DNA of 64,000 nt from Litoreibacter halocynthiae (GTDB lineage Bacteria; Pseudomonadota; Alphaproteobacteria; Rhodobacterales; Rhodobacteraceae), in assembly GCF_004365635.1 (NCBI RefSeq), contig NZ_SOBH01000002.1, positions 806,001 through 870,000 on the forward strand, given 5' to 3'. A program made the translations under genes and the position numbers. Positions 33,938-42,874 of this stretch are shown piece by piece; within the stretch, counting starts at the first letter, position 1, and each line of letters begins with the position of its first letter. The notes below the pieces were generated by a model that saw nothing but the letters and a program-made list of their open reading frames with translations, was not told the DNA's origin and ran no database searches.

Positions 33938-34845
33938 TAGACTTTTTCCTTCAACGATTCATACGCGGCTTTAAGGCCTCTCAAGGTTGTGTCCGACACA
34001 TTCACCGCTGTCGCGTCGACACCCTGAGCCGCGAGAGCAGTTCTGTACAATTTCGAAAGCCCCCCGCCCCCTATGATTGCCACATTCTGACCCAACCAAT
34101 ATGGACGCGCGCCGGAAAGCTCTGCTCCGATTAGCAAACCCGATAGTCGCGCACGCGCCTCTGCTGGCTGCAAATCAGCAACCAAGGCGCCGGCACGAAC
34201 GCCAAAAAGCTGCGCGGCTAGGGATTGCGGGCGCGCCAACGCATCTGAAATGCCGTCGTCAAAACATGACAGATCAAACTCTCCGACAGATATGCAGTGA
34301 CGCAACACCGATTGCTTGGAAAGTAGCGCGAACATCTCGCCCGTCATAAAGGTTTGAAAGCTGATGACCTCTCCCAGACTGATATGCACCCATTTGGTAT
34401 GGGTTCCGGGCAGGCAGAGCACACCGTCAAAGTCAGGAGTGGCGGCTAGATATCCAGCGATTTGTGTCTCTTCGCCTCGCATCACATCAGGAGGCGATAT
34501 CTGCTTGATCCCAGGCAAAATAAACACCGAAATATGCGGGTCTTTTGCAGGGACACGGGTGGCTGTCTGCCCGTCCGGCGGCGTGCAAGGCGTGTTGAGA
34601 TACGCAGCCTCTGCCCAGCCTTGCCGTGATCCCACCATGCCACAACACAAAACCGGCAACGTACGTTCAACAGTCAGATATGGAGCAATGAGCGCCAAGA
34701 GCGTCGCTTCGAACCCGTCACGATCGAGCACACCCATGCCTTGATCGGATTCATATGCCGCGAAGGCTTGACCATCCGCATCCATCGCCCAAACGCGTAG
34801 GTTTGAAGTACCCCAGTCAACAGCGATCCACGCGGCGTCCGCCAT
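33937..34845 (-). CDS. dgoK: 2-dehydro-3-deoxygalactonokinase
   Basis: The 302-aa DgoK-family kinase has AWIAVDWGTSNLRVWAMD, the phosphate-binding segment at the N-terminus, and CCGMVGSRQGWAEAAYL and PGTHTKWVHI, all typical of DgoK. It phosphorylates KDGal before cleavage by dgoA. It is coupled to both neighbours by TGATG/TAATG overlaps. Confidence 0.93.
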   Translation of the reverse strand: MADAAWIAVDWGTSNLRVWAMDADGQAFAAYESDQGMGVLDRDGFEATLLALIAPYLTVERTLPVLCCGMVGSRQGWAEAAYLNTPCTPPDGQTATRVPAKDPHISVFILPGIKQISPPDVMRGEETQIAGYLAATPDFDGVLCLPGTHTKWVHISLGEVISFQTFMTGEMFALLSKQSVLRHCISVGEFDLSCFDDGISDALARPQSLAAQLFGVRAGALVADLQPAEARARLSGLLIGAELSGARPYWLGQNVAIIGGGGLSKLYRTALAAQGVDATAVNVSDTTLRGLKAAYESLKEKV

Positions 34846-35615
34846 CAGCCCGTCACCACGACGCCGCCATCGACGACCAGAGCCTGCCCCGTCATCATGC
34901 GGCTGGTGTTTGATGCGAGAAACAGCACCGCGTCAACCATGTCTTGCGGCGCGAGCGTGTCCTTGAGGCATTGGCGGGCGACATGGGCCTCCAGCGCCTC
35001 GGGGGTTACCCACAGCTCCTTTTGCTTATCGGTCAGCACCCAACCGGGGGCGAGCGCGTTGACCCTTATTTTGTCAGGGCCAAACTCACGGGCCAAGCTG
35101 CGGGTCATGCCGTTGATGCCGGAATTCGCGGTGGTGTAGGCCGGATAGCCCGCATTGCCCATCATGTAGCTGATAGACGAGAAGTTGATGATTGAGCCGC
35201 CGCCCGCTTTGCGCATTCCCTCGACCACAGCCTGACACGCGAAAAAATACGCCTTCAGGTTGATTGCCATCGACCAGTCCCAGAACGCCTCGTCCACCTC
35301 CTCAGTGCTGTGGCGCTTGTCGTTTGCGGCGTTGTTGACCAGCACCGTTACGGGGCCATGGGCATCACTCGCCTCTTTGATACAGCTTTGCAGGCGCGGG
35401 ATGTCGGTGATGTCGCATTGCAAAAACAGCGGGCGGGAGCCGTGCTTCTGCTCCATCTCATCGGCAAAATCCTTGGCGTCGGAGCGTTGCACAAACGCGA
35501 CCTTCGCACCCTGCGCCATCAGGCCGTCGGTCAAGGACGCGCCGATGCCGGAGCCGCCGCCTGTGACAAACACAGACGCTCCGTCGAGATCGTGGAAAGT
35601 AGCGGTCTTTGTCAT
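34845..35615 (-). CDS. SDR oxidoreductase of the galactoside operon, active-site lysine replaced
   Basis: The 256-aa short-chain dehydrogenase has TGGGSGIGAS, NNAAND and the catalytic serine in NFSSISYM. The usual YxxxK reads Y-T-T-A-N here: codon AAT in the run GYPAYTTANSGING, so the catalytic lysine is Asn. Position between GH36 and dgoK suggests a D-galactose 1-dehydrogenase feeding the De Ley-Doudoroff path, but that is inference. The ATG at 35615 overlaps the GH36 stop (ATGA); a frame from 35639 is less likely. Confidence 0.83.
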   Translation of the reverse strand: MTKTATFHDLDGASVFVTGGGSGIGASLTDGLMAQGAKVAFVQRSDAKDFADEMEQKHGSRPLFLQCDITDIPRLQSCIKEASDAHGPVTVLVNNAANDKRHSTEEVDEAFWDWSMAINLKAYFFACQAVVEGMRKAGGGSIINFSSISYMMGNAGYPAYTTANSGINGMTRSLAREFGPDKIRVNALAPGWVLTDKQKELWVTPEALEAHVARQCLKDTLAPQDMVDAVLFLASNTSRMMTGQALVVDGGVVVTG

Positions 35616-37696
35616 AGGAGCGTTCCTTCGATGACCCACATCGTTTCAGGGAAGGACCATGGCAGGGTCAGGCCATGGCTCATCAGATAAGAGCCACTTA
35701 GCACGAGCGGCCCGGATTTGAGCGCGGGATCACCGCGTGACAGACCGATCGCATCGGCTCGGTTGATAAGCTCCACGCGATACTTGGCGTCCGGTGTCAG
35801 CCGCGTCAGCCGCAGCGGGCGGGGTGCGATTTGAGTGCTCGTGTCGGCCTTGCCAGCGAAGACTACAAACCTGTCACCGCCTTCAGCCAGTTGCTGCTCG
35901 GCGATGACCGCAGGATCGGCGCTATCGAGCCGCAGGATATCAGCGCGGAACATCCAGTCGCGGTTGGCTTTCCACCACGCCGTGACCTCGGTCAGCACCT
36001 CGGCCTCTTCGTCCGTCAGCTCGCGCGGGTCCATCTCGAAGCCCATATGCCGCTGGGCTGCGACCCACGCTCGGAAACGGATATCCAGCACCCGCCCCGA
36101 TGTGTGGCATTTGCGGGGGCCGACATGGCTGCCGGTAACCGCCAAAGGCAGGAAAATTGCCGCGTTGTGCTGCATCCTCAGCCGCTCCAGCGCGTCGTTG
36201 CTGTCGGAGAGCCAGACCCGATGCGTGCGCTTAAGGATGCCGAAGTCGATCCGCCCGCCGCCAGAAGCGCAGCTTTCGATTTCGACATGCGGGAAGTCCT
36301 GCCGCAACTGGTCGATCAACATGTAAGAACCGCGTGTCTGCGCGGCATCGGGCATGGGCAGAACGCGGTTGTGGTCCCATTTGATGTAGTCAATCGGGTT
36401 GTCGCGCAGCACTTTACTCATGCGGTCCAGCAGAAACGCGCGGACCTCGGGCAGGGCCATGTTGAGGGCTTTCTGGTTGCGGCCCAGAATTTGATCCTCG
36501 CCGCCGAACGCCCAGTCAGGATGCGCGCGGTAAATGTCGCTGTCGGGATTGATCATCTCAGGCTCGAACCAGATGCCGAAGGTCATGCCCAGATCGTGGA
36601 CATGGTCGATCAGCGGCTTCAGCCCGTCGGGGTATTTGCGGGGGTCCACCTCCCAATCGCTAAGCGCACGAGTGTCGTCATCACGCCCGCCGAACCAGCC
36701 GTCATCGAGCACAAAGCGCTCGGCGCCAAGGGCGGCGGCGCGGGTGGCGATATCCTTGAGCTTGGGGATGTCGTGATCGAAATAGACCGCCTCCCAGCAA
36801 TTGAAATGCACGGGACGGGGTCGGTCGGGGTCGGGGAATTGCACGATCTCGTCGCGCAGGTGCCGTTGGAACGCTACCGCGCATCCGTTGATCCCATCGT
36901 CCGAGAACATCGCATAGAGAGGCGCAGTCTGGAAGCGCGTCTGTGGCGTGCCCTCGACCCGTGCGGCGTGGCCGAACTGGATCTGGCGGCGACCATCGGG
37001 CAACTCTTCGGCCACCATGCGGTGCCCGCCGGACCAGCCGTAGTGAAACGCGTAGGCGTGGCCTTGCCCGTTGGTGGCTCCGCGGCAGGGGACGATCAAG
37101 CCGGGGAAATGCTCGTGGCCCGTGCGCCCTGTGCGGTTCTCGCGGTAGCGGATGCCAGCAGACCACGGCGTGCGGTTCAACTGGAATTCGCCACACCAGC
37201 GTCCCGCCACGTCGATCATCTCGTCCGACATTTGCGGCGCAGGGAAAACCGGCGCGCTGAGCCAGTGCAGGTGAACCGGGTCGGCCGCTTCCAGCGTTGC
37301 CTGCGCCTCGATCATGTGGGTTTGCCCGTTGATCAAGAAGCTGGCGATGTAGGTCAGCCCGTTGGCCTCGTCTTGATAGGTCAGGATCAGGCTGTCCGTA
37401 TCGGTCTGGGCCTCCGACAGGCAGAACTTCGGCAGCAGCGGCGTGCCGTCCTTGGCGCGTAGGATCAGTCCCGGCTGGCCGGGGAAGGTGCGCGTCGCTT
37501 CGGGGCAGAGCGACAGCTCCGGATTGGCGTCGAGCATGCCGCCCGTCACGTCTATTGCGTAGGCGTGATAGAGTGTTGCGAGGTCTTCGTCATCAGGAAG
37601 CCTCGGCCCCCAATAGACCACCTCTGCGAGGCGGCCCTTGTGGGACGCGAGGACCAGCGATTGACGTCCGTCATCGAGCCGCCAGCTTTGGATCAT
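35612..37696 (-). CDS. GH36 alpha-galactosidase
   Basis: The 694-aa protein has the GH36 architecture: N-terminal beta-supersandwich, (beta/alpha)8 domain and C-terminal beta domain. Nucleophile D441 lies in YIKWDHNR, acid/base D498 in VWLSDSND, and substrate-binding text includes FVLDDGWFGGRDDD and ESCASGGGRIDFG. The ATG at 37696 overlaps the permease stop (ATGA). The frame stays open upstream to 38461 only as a shadow of the permease gene. No signal peptide, so it acts on imported alpha-galactosides such as melibiose, raffinose or galactosylglycerol. Confidence 0.94.
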   Translation of the reverse strand: MIQSWRLDDGRQSLVLASHKGRLAEVVYWGPRLPDDEDLATLYHAYAIDVTGGMLDANPELSLCPEATRTFPGQPGLILRAKDGTPLLPKFCLSEAQTDTDSLILTYQDEANGLTYIASFLINGQTHMIEAQATLEAADPVHLHWLSAPVFPAPQMSDEMIDVAGRWCGEFQLNRTPWSAGIRYRENRTGRTGHEHFPGLIVPCRGATNGQGHAYAFHYGWSGGHRMVAEELPDGRRQIQFGHAARVEGTPQTRFQTAPLYAMFSDDGINGCAVAFQRHLRDEIVQFPDPDRPRPVHFNCWEAVYFDHDIPKLKDIATRAAALGAERFVLDDGWFGGRDDDTRALSDWEVDPRKYPDGLKPLIDHVHDLGMTFGIWFEPEMINPDSDIYRAHPDWAFGGEDQILGRNQKALNMALPEVRAFLLDRMSKVLRDNPIDYIKWDHNRVLPMPDAAQTRGSYMLIDQLRQDFPHVEIESCASGGGRIDFGILKRTHRVWLSDSNDALERLRMQHNAAIFLPLAVTGSHVGPRKCHTSGRVLDIRFRAWVAAQRHMGFEMDPRELTDEEAEVLTEVTAWWKANRDWMFRADILRLDSADPAVIAEQQLAEGGDRFVVFAGKADTSTQIAPRPLRLTRLTPDAKYRVELINRADAIGLSRGDPALKSGPLVLSGSYLMSHGLTLPWSFPETMWVIEGTLL

Positions 37697-38541
37697 TTCA
37701 CGGCTCCGAGGGTCAGGCCTGCGATGAAGTGCTTTTGCATCAGGAAGAACATCGCCACCGGCGGCAGGGCCGCCACGATCGCGCCCGCGCTCATCAGGTG
37801 ATATGCCGCGCGATACTGTGCGTTGAACGAGGTGATGCCCGCCGTGACCGGCTGCGATTCCGCGCCTTGGGTCAGCACCACGGCCCAAAAGTAGTCGTTC
37901 CAGATGAAGGTGAAGATCAACACCATCAGCGCCGCGATTGCGGGCTTCATCAGGGGCAGCACCACGTACACGAAAATCCGCCATTCGGCCACGCCTTCGA
38001 CCCGCGCGGCCTCGATCAGCGCGAAGGGCAGGCCCTTGATGAAGTTGCGCATGAACAGCGTGCAGAAGCCCGTCTGGAACGCAATGTGGAACAGCACGAG
38101 GCCGGTCTTGGTGTTGTAGAGGCCGAGGTCCAGCGTCAGGTCGCGCACCGGCACCATCAGAATCTGGAACGGCACGAAGTTGCCCGCCACGAACATGAAG
38201 AACAGCCACAGGTTCGCCTTGAACTTGTAGATGCCAAGCGCAAAGCCCGCCATGCAGGACAGCGCGACCGCGCCAATGGCCGTGGGCACCGTGATCAGGA
38301 TCGAGTTCAACAAATAGCGCGGCATATCGGACTCGAAGAACACCTTGCCGTAGTTTTCCCAACCGCCAAATTTTGACGGCAGGTTCCAGTAATCGCCGGT
38401 GGAAAAATCGGCCGCAGGCTTGACCGAGAACAGGGCGACCGCGATCAGAGGCAGTAGCCACAGGATCAGGGCGACAGGCAGAAGGGACTGGTAGCCGATC
38501 TGGACTGAGCGGGATGATTTCTCAATAGGTTTCGGAAACAT
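37693..38541 (-). CDS. Sugar ABC transporter permease (MalG-type)
   Basis: The 282-aa inner-membrane protein has about six helices and the EAA loop EAARVEGVAEWRIFVYVVLPLMKP for ATPase contact. The C-terminal segment LTLGAVK is standard for MalG-like CUT1 permeases. It directly follows the MalF-type gene (1-bp gap) and overlaps the GH36 start. It belongs to the galactoside importer. Confidence 0.94.
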   Translation of the reverse strand: MFPKPIEKSSRSVQIGYQSLLPVALILWLLPLIAVALFSVKPAADFSTGDYWNLPSKFGGWENYGKVFFESDMPRYLLNSILITVPTAIGAVALSCMAGFALGIYKFKANLWLFFMFVAGNFVPFQILMVPVRDLTLDLGLYNTKTGLVLFHIAFQTGFCTLFMRNFIKGLPFALIEAARVEGVAEWRIFVYVVLPLMKPAIAALMVLIFTFIWNDYFWAVVLTQGAESQPVTAGITSFNAQYRAAYHLMSAGAIVAALPPVAMFFLMQKHFIAGLTLGAVK

Positions 38542-38542
38542 C

Positions 38543-39472
38543 TCAGTGCCCCCTCTCTTCTTTGTACATCGAGTAGAGGAAATACGCGATAAAGCAGAGC
38601 ATGATCAGGAACAGCACCACGGCGATGGCCGCGCCATAGCCCATGCGGAACCCGTATTCGGACAGCGCGACCTCGAACATATAGAAGCTGAGGACGCGGC
38701 TTTCCCCGAACGGCCCGCCATTGGTCATGATCGAAATCAAATCGAATGAACGCAGCGCACCCACAATGGTCACGACAAAGGCTATGAAGGTCGCCGGTTT
38801 CAGTTGTGGCACAATCACATACCACAGCATTTTCCAGCCCTTCGCGCCGTCAAGCCGCGCCGCCTCGACCTGCTCGGGGTCAACCGCGTTCAAGCCCGTC
38901 AGATACAGGATCATGCAGTAAGCTGTTTGCGGCCAGAGACCCGCAGCGATGATGCCGTAGGTCACGTAGGTCGGGTCGCCCAGCACGTTGACCGGCCCAA
39001 GGCCGACGACGCCGAGGATAGAGTTAAGCAGGCCGAAGGTCGGGTCATAGAACCACGTGAACACAAGGCCAACGACCACCTGACTAATCACGAACGGGAA
39101 GAAGAACAGCGACTTGTAGATGCGGATGCCGGTAACGGTCTGGTTGAGAAACAGCGCGATGAACAGACCCGCGGGGATTGCCAGCAGATATAGAACCAGC
39201 CAGATCAGGTTGTTCTTGAGAGAGGTGTAGAAGGCAGGATCGTCCCACAGCTCTTTGTAGTTGCTGAGGCCCACATATTCCTTCTCGCCCAGCCCGTCCC
39301 ATTGATAGGCGGACAGATTGAAGCTCTGGAAGATGGGAAGGATTACGTAGACGAGGAAGAAAAGCATCGCCGGGATCAGGAACAACCATGGCGTCACGCT
39401 GATCTCGTTGCGCTTGTACCGCGATCTTCGTTGCGGTTCTGGCGTGATCGGAGGAACTTCTGTGGTCGTCAT
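38543..39472 (-). CDS. Sugar ABC transporter permease (MalF-type)
   Basis: The 309-aa CUT1-family permease has the first-helix text PWLFLIPAMLFFLVYVILPIFQSF and the EAA loop EAARLDGAKGWKMLWYVIVPQLKP. It lies 97 bp after the binding-protein gene, the gap holding a GC-rich hairpin, and immediately before the second permease. Confidence 0.94.
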   Translation of the reverse strand: MTTTEVPPITPEPQRRSRYKRNEISVTPWLFLIPAMLFFLVYVILPIFQSFNLSAYQWDGLGEKEYVGLSNYKELWDDPAFYTSLKNNLIWLVLYLLAIPAGLFIALFLNQTVTGIRIYKSLFFFPFVISQVVVGLVFTWFYDPTFGLLNSILGVVGLGPVNVLGDPTYVTYGIIAAGLWPQTAYCMILYLTGLNAVDPEQVEAARLDGAKGWKMLWYVIVPQLKPATFIAFVVTIVGALRSFDLISIMTNGGPFGESRVLSFYMFEVALSEYGFRMGYGAAIAVVLFLIMLCFIAYFLYSMYKEERGH

Positions 39473-39537
39473 GAAAACCTCGTTTCAGTAGAGCGCCAAA
39501 ATTGCGATGGGCGCTGCTCAATCAGGCAGAGAGGCAG

Positions 39538-39562
39538 GGGGCGGCGACTAAGCGACCGCCCC
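39538..39562 (-). terminator. Hairpin between galactoside-binding protein and permease
   Basis: GGGGCGG and CCGCCCC pair around an 11-base loop, starting 8 bases after the binding-protein stop, with no clear U-tract behind it. Such hairpins are known to let a binding-protein mRNA accumulate above that of its permeases. Confidence 0.6.
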
Positions 39563-39569
39563 AAATTAT

Positions 39570-40838
39570 TTATTTGTAGATACGACCGCGAGCCTTTTCC
39601 AAGCGTGCAAGGATCGCGTCCAGATTGTCGGGACGCACCATAAACTCCTGCAGGCCTTCCATGGCAACCTTGGCCATTTCAGCCGGGAAGTCGCGATCAA
39701 AGAATTGAGCCACACCACCCGGTGAGTTGGATGACAGCATCGTGAAGCCCTCGTTCAGGAACTTGTCATCATCCACAGCCGACTTGGCATTGATCGGAAG
39801 TTGACCCAACGCATCACCCGCATTGATCTGCGTTTGTATGTCAGGCGAGACCATGAAGCGCAGGAACGCCTTGGCGTTTTCTTTATTGCTTGCTCCCGAT
39901 GGGATGTGGAAGGTGTCTGTCGGCGCGTCTTCTGCCAGTGCGACATCAGGGTTGATTGCCGGGAACTGGTAGAAGTCGAGCTGATCATCGCTCAAGCCTG
40001 CTTCACGCAATGGAGCCACAGCGAAATTGCCGATCAGATAGGACGCGGCATCACCTTGCACCATGAAGGGCAGTGCTTCCTGCCAGCTGTAGGACTGGTG
40101 GTTCTCGAGGAAGCCGCCCATGTCAATCAGCTCACGCCAGTTAGCAAACGTTGCACGGACGCGGTCATCTTCCCAGCTTACATCGCCATTCGCGAGGTCC
40201 ATGTGGAAGTCGAAGCCGTTGGTTCGCAGGTTCAGGTAGTCAAACCAGCCACCAGCGGTCCACAGGAATTTGGAACCAATCGCATAGCAGGCACGACCAG
40301 ACTCGACGATTTTGGCACAGTTGGCTTTTTCTTCCTCCCAGTTGGTGGGTTCAGACAAGCCAAGTTCATCGAAGATGTCTTTGCGGTAATATATTCCCCA
40401 TTGGTAGTAAGTGTAGGGAACGCCCCATTGCTTGCCATCAATCGTCATCGCGCCCTTGGTGGATGCCAGGTTCTCGGCGATCTCCGGTTCGGCCCAAAGG
40501 TCCGATACATCTTCAAACAGGCCAGCCTCCACATAGGGCTTCATCCGGTTTGCCGCGTACCAGTTGGCAACATCCGGTGAGTTTGCAGTCAAAAAATTGC
40601 GGATCTGGGTCTTGTAGGCCTCACGATCGATGATCGTGGTCTCAATGTTGAGGTCGGGGTTCATTTCGCCAAATTTGGCGATTGCGCTTTCCATCGTCGC
40701 GCGCGGCGCGGGGTTCGATGTGTCGAGGAAGATTTTGAGATCGCCTGTCAGATCTTGAGCCGACGCGCTGAGCGATCCGCCTGCCACAACGGCAACCGTA
40801 GATAGCGCAGCAATCGACGCCCTGTAAGTGAAACGCAT
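39570..40838 (-). CDS. Sugar ABC transporter substrate-binding protein (family 1)
   Basis: The 422-aa periplasmic CUT1 binding protein has a signal peptide ending in LSASAQD. Family text includes WGVPYTYYQWGIYYRKDIFDELGL and a C-terminal FLRFMVSPDIQTQIN segment. It heads the minus-strand galactoside operon, so the ligand is probably an alpha- or beta-galactoside. A 130-bp operator region separates it from the divergent IclR gene. Confidence 0.93.
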   Translation of the reverse strand: MRFTYRASIAALSTVAVVAGGSLSASAQDLTGDLKIFLDTSNPAPRATMESAIAKFGEMNPDLNIETTIIDREAYKTQIRNFLTANSPDVANWYAANRMKPYVEAGLFEDVSDLWAEPEIAENLASTKGAMTIDGKQWGVPYTYYQWGIYYRKDIFDELGLSEPTNWEEEKANCAKIVESGRACYAIGSKFLWTAGGWFDYLNLRTNGFDFHMDLANGDVSWEDDRVRATFANWRELIDMGGFLENHQSYSWQEALPFMVQGDAASYLIGNFAVAPLREAGLSDDQLDFYQFPAINPDVALAEDAPTDTFHIPSGASNKENAKAFLRFMVSPDIQTQINAGDALGQLPINAKSAVDDDKFLNEGFTMLSSNSPGGVAQFFDRDFPAEMAKVAMEGLQEFMVRPDNLDAILARLEKARGRIYK

Positions 40839-40854
40839 GGTGTCCTCCCTAATT

Positions 40855-40891
40855 GTTTCAAATAGTGAAATGATAGTTTATATATTGAAAC
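40855..40891. promoter_or_regulatory. Candidate IclR operator between binding-protein and regulator genes
   Basis: TTTCA-AATAG-TGAAA (40856-40870) is a perfect inverted repeat, and a third half-site TTGAAAC follows at 40885-40891, mirroring GTTTCAA at 40855-40861. TGAAA/TTTCA arms are of the kind used by IclR-family proteins such as KdgR. The array is centred between the divergent starts at 40838 and 40969. Confidence 0.55.
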
Positions 40892-40968
40892 GAGATCACG
40901 AATCGCCTAGTTTTGTCAAGTAGGGGCCGCAGCGGCAGAAGGCGTTGAGGTCGGGAGGAGAGATCAGA

Positions 40969-41778
40969 ATGCAAAGCTCGCAAACGGCCAGTGGCACCGT
41001 CAAAAAGGCGTTGAGCGTTCTGGATCAAGTCGCCTCTTTCGAACGCCCTGTACGGCTCAATGAACTTGTCGAAGTTTCACCATACCCAAAAGGCACGCTC
41101 TACCGGATGCTGCAAACCCTACGCTCTGAAGGGATGCTGACATATGATGAAACTAAGCAGGCATACTCCTTGGGAATTCGTCTCGTCAGATTGGCTCACA
41201 CCGCTTGGACACAATCGTCGCTCGCGCCGACTGCCCGCCCGATTCTGGACGCCCTAAGCAAGTCGATTGGTGAAACGATACATTTGGCCCAACTCGACAA
41301 CGCGCAGGTTCTTTACGTGGACAAGCGAAACGCCCAGCGCCCTGTCGAAATGTTTTCGCAGGCTGGCAAGGTTGGTCCTGCGTACTGCACTGGCGTCGGC
41401 AAAGCGATGCTTGCCTTTTTGCCAGAAACCGAGCTTCAGCAAGTGCTTGAACAACAATCGTATCATCGCTTTACGCCTCACACCTTAGGAAGCGTGCAAG
41501 AACTGCGTGACGAGCTGTCAAACATTCGCACGCGCGGCTACGCCTATGATCGCGAAGAACACGAGCCGGGAATTATTTGCATCGCGATGCCAATTCTAAC
41601 GCGAACCAAGCGCGTTATGGGGGCCATTTCGGTTACCAGTACGACCTCGCGCACATCACTTGATCAGCTCGAGGCCCTGGCGCCGAAAATGCATCAGGCC
41701 GCAGACGCGATTGCCGAAACAGCGGTGCATTGGCGCTTCCCTGTCGAACAGAAAACCAAAGAAAAAATGGAGGGCTGA
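40969..41778 (+). CDS. IclR-family transcriptional regulator
   Basis: The 269-aa protein has an N-terminal winged helix (RLNELVEVSPYPKGTLYRMLQTLRSEG) and an IclR effector domain with GKVGPAYCTGVGKAMLAFLP. The ATG at 40969 is chosen because GGGAGGAG lies just upstream; a frame from 40945 starts inside that ribosome site. It is divergent from the galactoside operon and followed 4 bp later by the ABC ATPase gene, so it most likely controls both directions. Confidence 0.93.
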   Translation: MQSSQTASGTVKKALSVLDQVASFERPVRLNELVEVSPYPKGTLYRMLQTLRSEGMLTYDETKQAYSLGIRLVRLAHTAWTQSSLAPTARPILDALSKSIGETIHLAQLDNAQVLYVDKRNAQRPVEMFSQAGKVGPAYCTGVGKAMLAFLPETELQQVLEQQSYHRFTPHTLGSVQELRDELSNIRTRGYAYDREEHEPGIICIAMPILTRTKRVMGAISVTSTTSRTSLDQLEALAPKMHQAADAIAETAVHWRFPVEQKTKEKMEG

Positions 41779-41782
41779 ACTC

Positions 41783-42841
41783 ATGTCTGGTGTCACGCTA
41801 CAAAACGTAATCAAACGCTACGGCGACGTTCAGGTCATCCATGGGATCGACCTTGAAATAGAAGACGGTGAATTCTGCGTATTTGTCGGCCCTTCGGGCT
41901 GCGGCAAGTCGACCTTGTTGCGTATGGTTGCCGGCCTCGAAGAAACAACCAGCGGTGCTATCGGCATCGGCACGCGCGATGTCACCAGCATGGACCCTGC
42001 CGAACGCGGCGTCGCAATGGTGTTCCAAACCTACGCGCTATATCCGCATATGACGGTTCGCGACAACATGGGTTTCGGCCTGAAAATGAACGGGCATCCA
42101 AAGGCGGAAATCGCAGAAAAAGTTGCCGAAGCGACCCGCATTCTGAAGTTGGAGGAATACCTGAACCGCAAGCCCTCCGCTTTGTCAGGCGGACAGCGGC
42201 AACGGGTTTCCATCGGACGCGCGATTGTTCGCGGCCCCGAAGTCTTTCTGTTCGACGAGCCGCTGTCCAACCTTGATGCTGAGTTGCGCGTGGAGATGCG
42301 TGTCGAGATTGCTCGGCTGCACAAAGAAATCGGTGCAACGATGATTTACGTGACCCATGACCAGGTGGAAGCGATGACTCTCGCCGATAAGATCGTCGTT
42401 TTGCGTGCGGGTCACATCGAGCAGGTTGGAGCGCCACTGGACCTGTATCGCAATCCCGACAATAAATTCGTGGCAGGCTTTATCGGCTCCCCTGCAATGA
42501 ACTTCCTCGACGGAGTTGTCACGAGTGGAGAGGTCGACATTCCCGCGCTGAAAGGAAGATTCAAACTTCCACTTGGCACACCAGCCGACGGAACTGATGT
42601 TTCCTTCGGCATCCGCCCTGAACATCTTGAGATCAATGCCAAAGGCGACACGCACACGGTCGACATGACCGAAGCCCTTGGCGGCGTATCTTTTGCGCAC
42701 CTGATCTCGGATAACGGTGAGAAGATCATCGTTGAAGAACGGGGTGACGAGCGTTCACAAGAAGGTGCCCGGGTAGGTGTTACATTCGCCCACGAACGCG
42801 CCATGTTATTCGACCGCAAAACCGAGGCACGCATCAGATAA
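41783..42841 (+). CDS. Sugar ABC transporter ATPase (UgpC/MsmX-type)
   Basis: The 352-aa CUT1 ATPase has Walker A GPSGCGKST, signature LSGGQRQRVSIGRAIV, Walker B VFLFDEPLSNLD, H-loop YVTHDQVEAM and a C-terminal TOBE/regulatory domain. GGAGG precedes the ATG at 41783. It is separated from its permeases by the divergent promoter, an arrangement often seen in this group, and completes the importer encoded at 37693-40838. Confidence 0.94.
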   Translation: MSGVTLQNVIKRYGDVQVIHGIDLEIEDGEFCVFVGPSGCGKSTLLRMVAGLEETTSGAIGIGTRDVTSMDPAERGVAMVFQTYALYPHMTVRDNMGFGLKMNGHPKAEIAEKVAEATRILKLEEYLNRKPSALSGGQRQRVSIGRAIVRGPEVFLFDEPLSNLDAELRVEMRVEIARLHKEIGATMIYVTHDQVEAMTLADKIVVLRAGHIEQVGAPLDLYRNPDNKFVAGFIGSPAMNFLDGVVTSGEVDIPALKGRFKLPLGTPADGTDVSFGIRPEHLEINAKGDTHTVDMTEALGGVSFAHLISDNGEKIIVEERGDERSQEGARVGVTFAHERAMLFDRKTEARIR

Positions 42842-42853
42842 GTTAGAGCCCCG

Positions 42854-42874
42854 CATCAAGTCACCGACTTGATG
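42854..42874 (+). terminator. Terminator hairpin after the ABC ATPase gene
   Basis: CATCAAGTC and GACTTGATG form a perfect 9-bp stem around a 3-base ACC loop, 12 bases after the stop codon, followed by TTTCGC. It probably ends the iclR-ATPase transcript. Confidence 0.65.

Noticed and set aside
35831-37462. 543-codon plus-strand open frame antisense to GH36
   Set aside because: It has no recognisable domain or ribosome site and mirrors the codon structure of the GH36 gene; a GC-rich antisense shadow.
37697-38461. Upstream extension of the GH36 reading frame that would give a 949-residue protein
   Set aside because: The extra residues are Arg/Gly/His-rich and lie out of frame over a clear MalG-type permease gene. 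The GH36 N-terminus begins at 37696 with an ATGA overlap.
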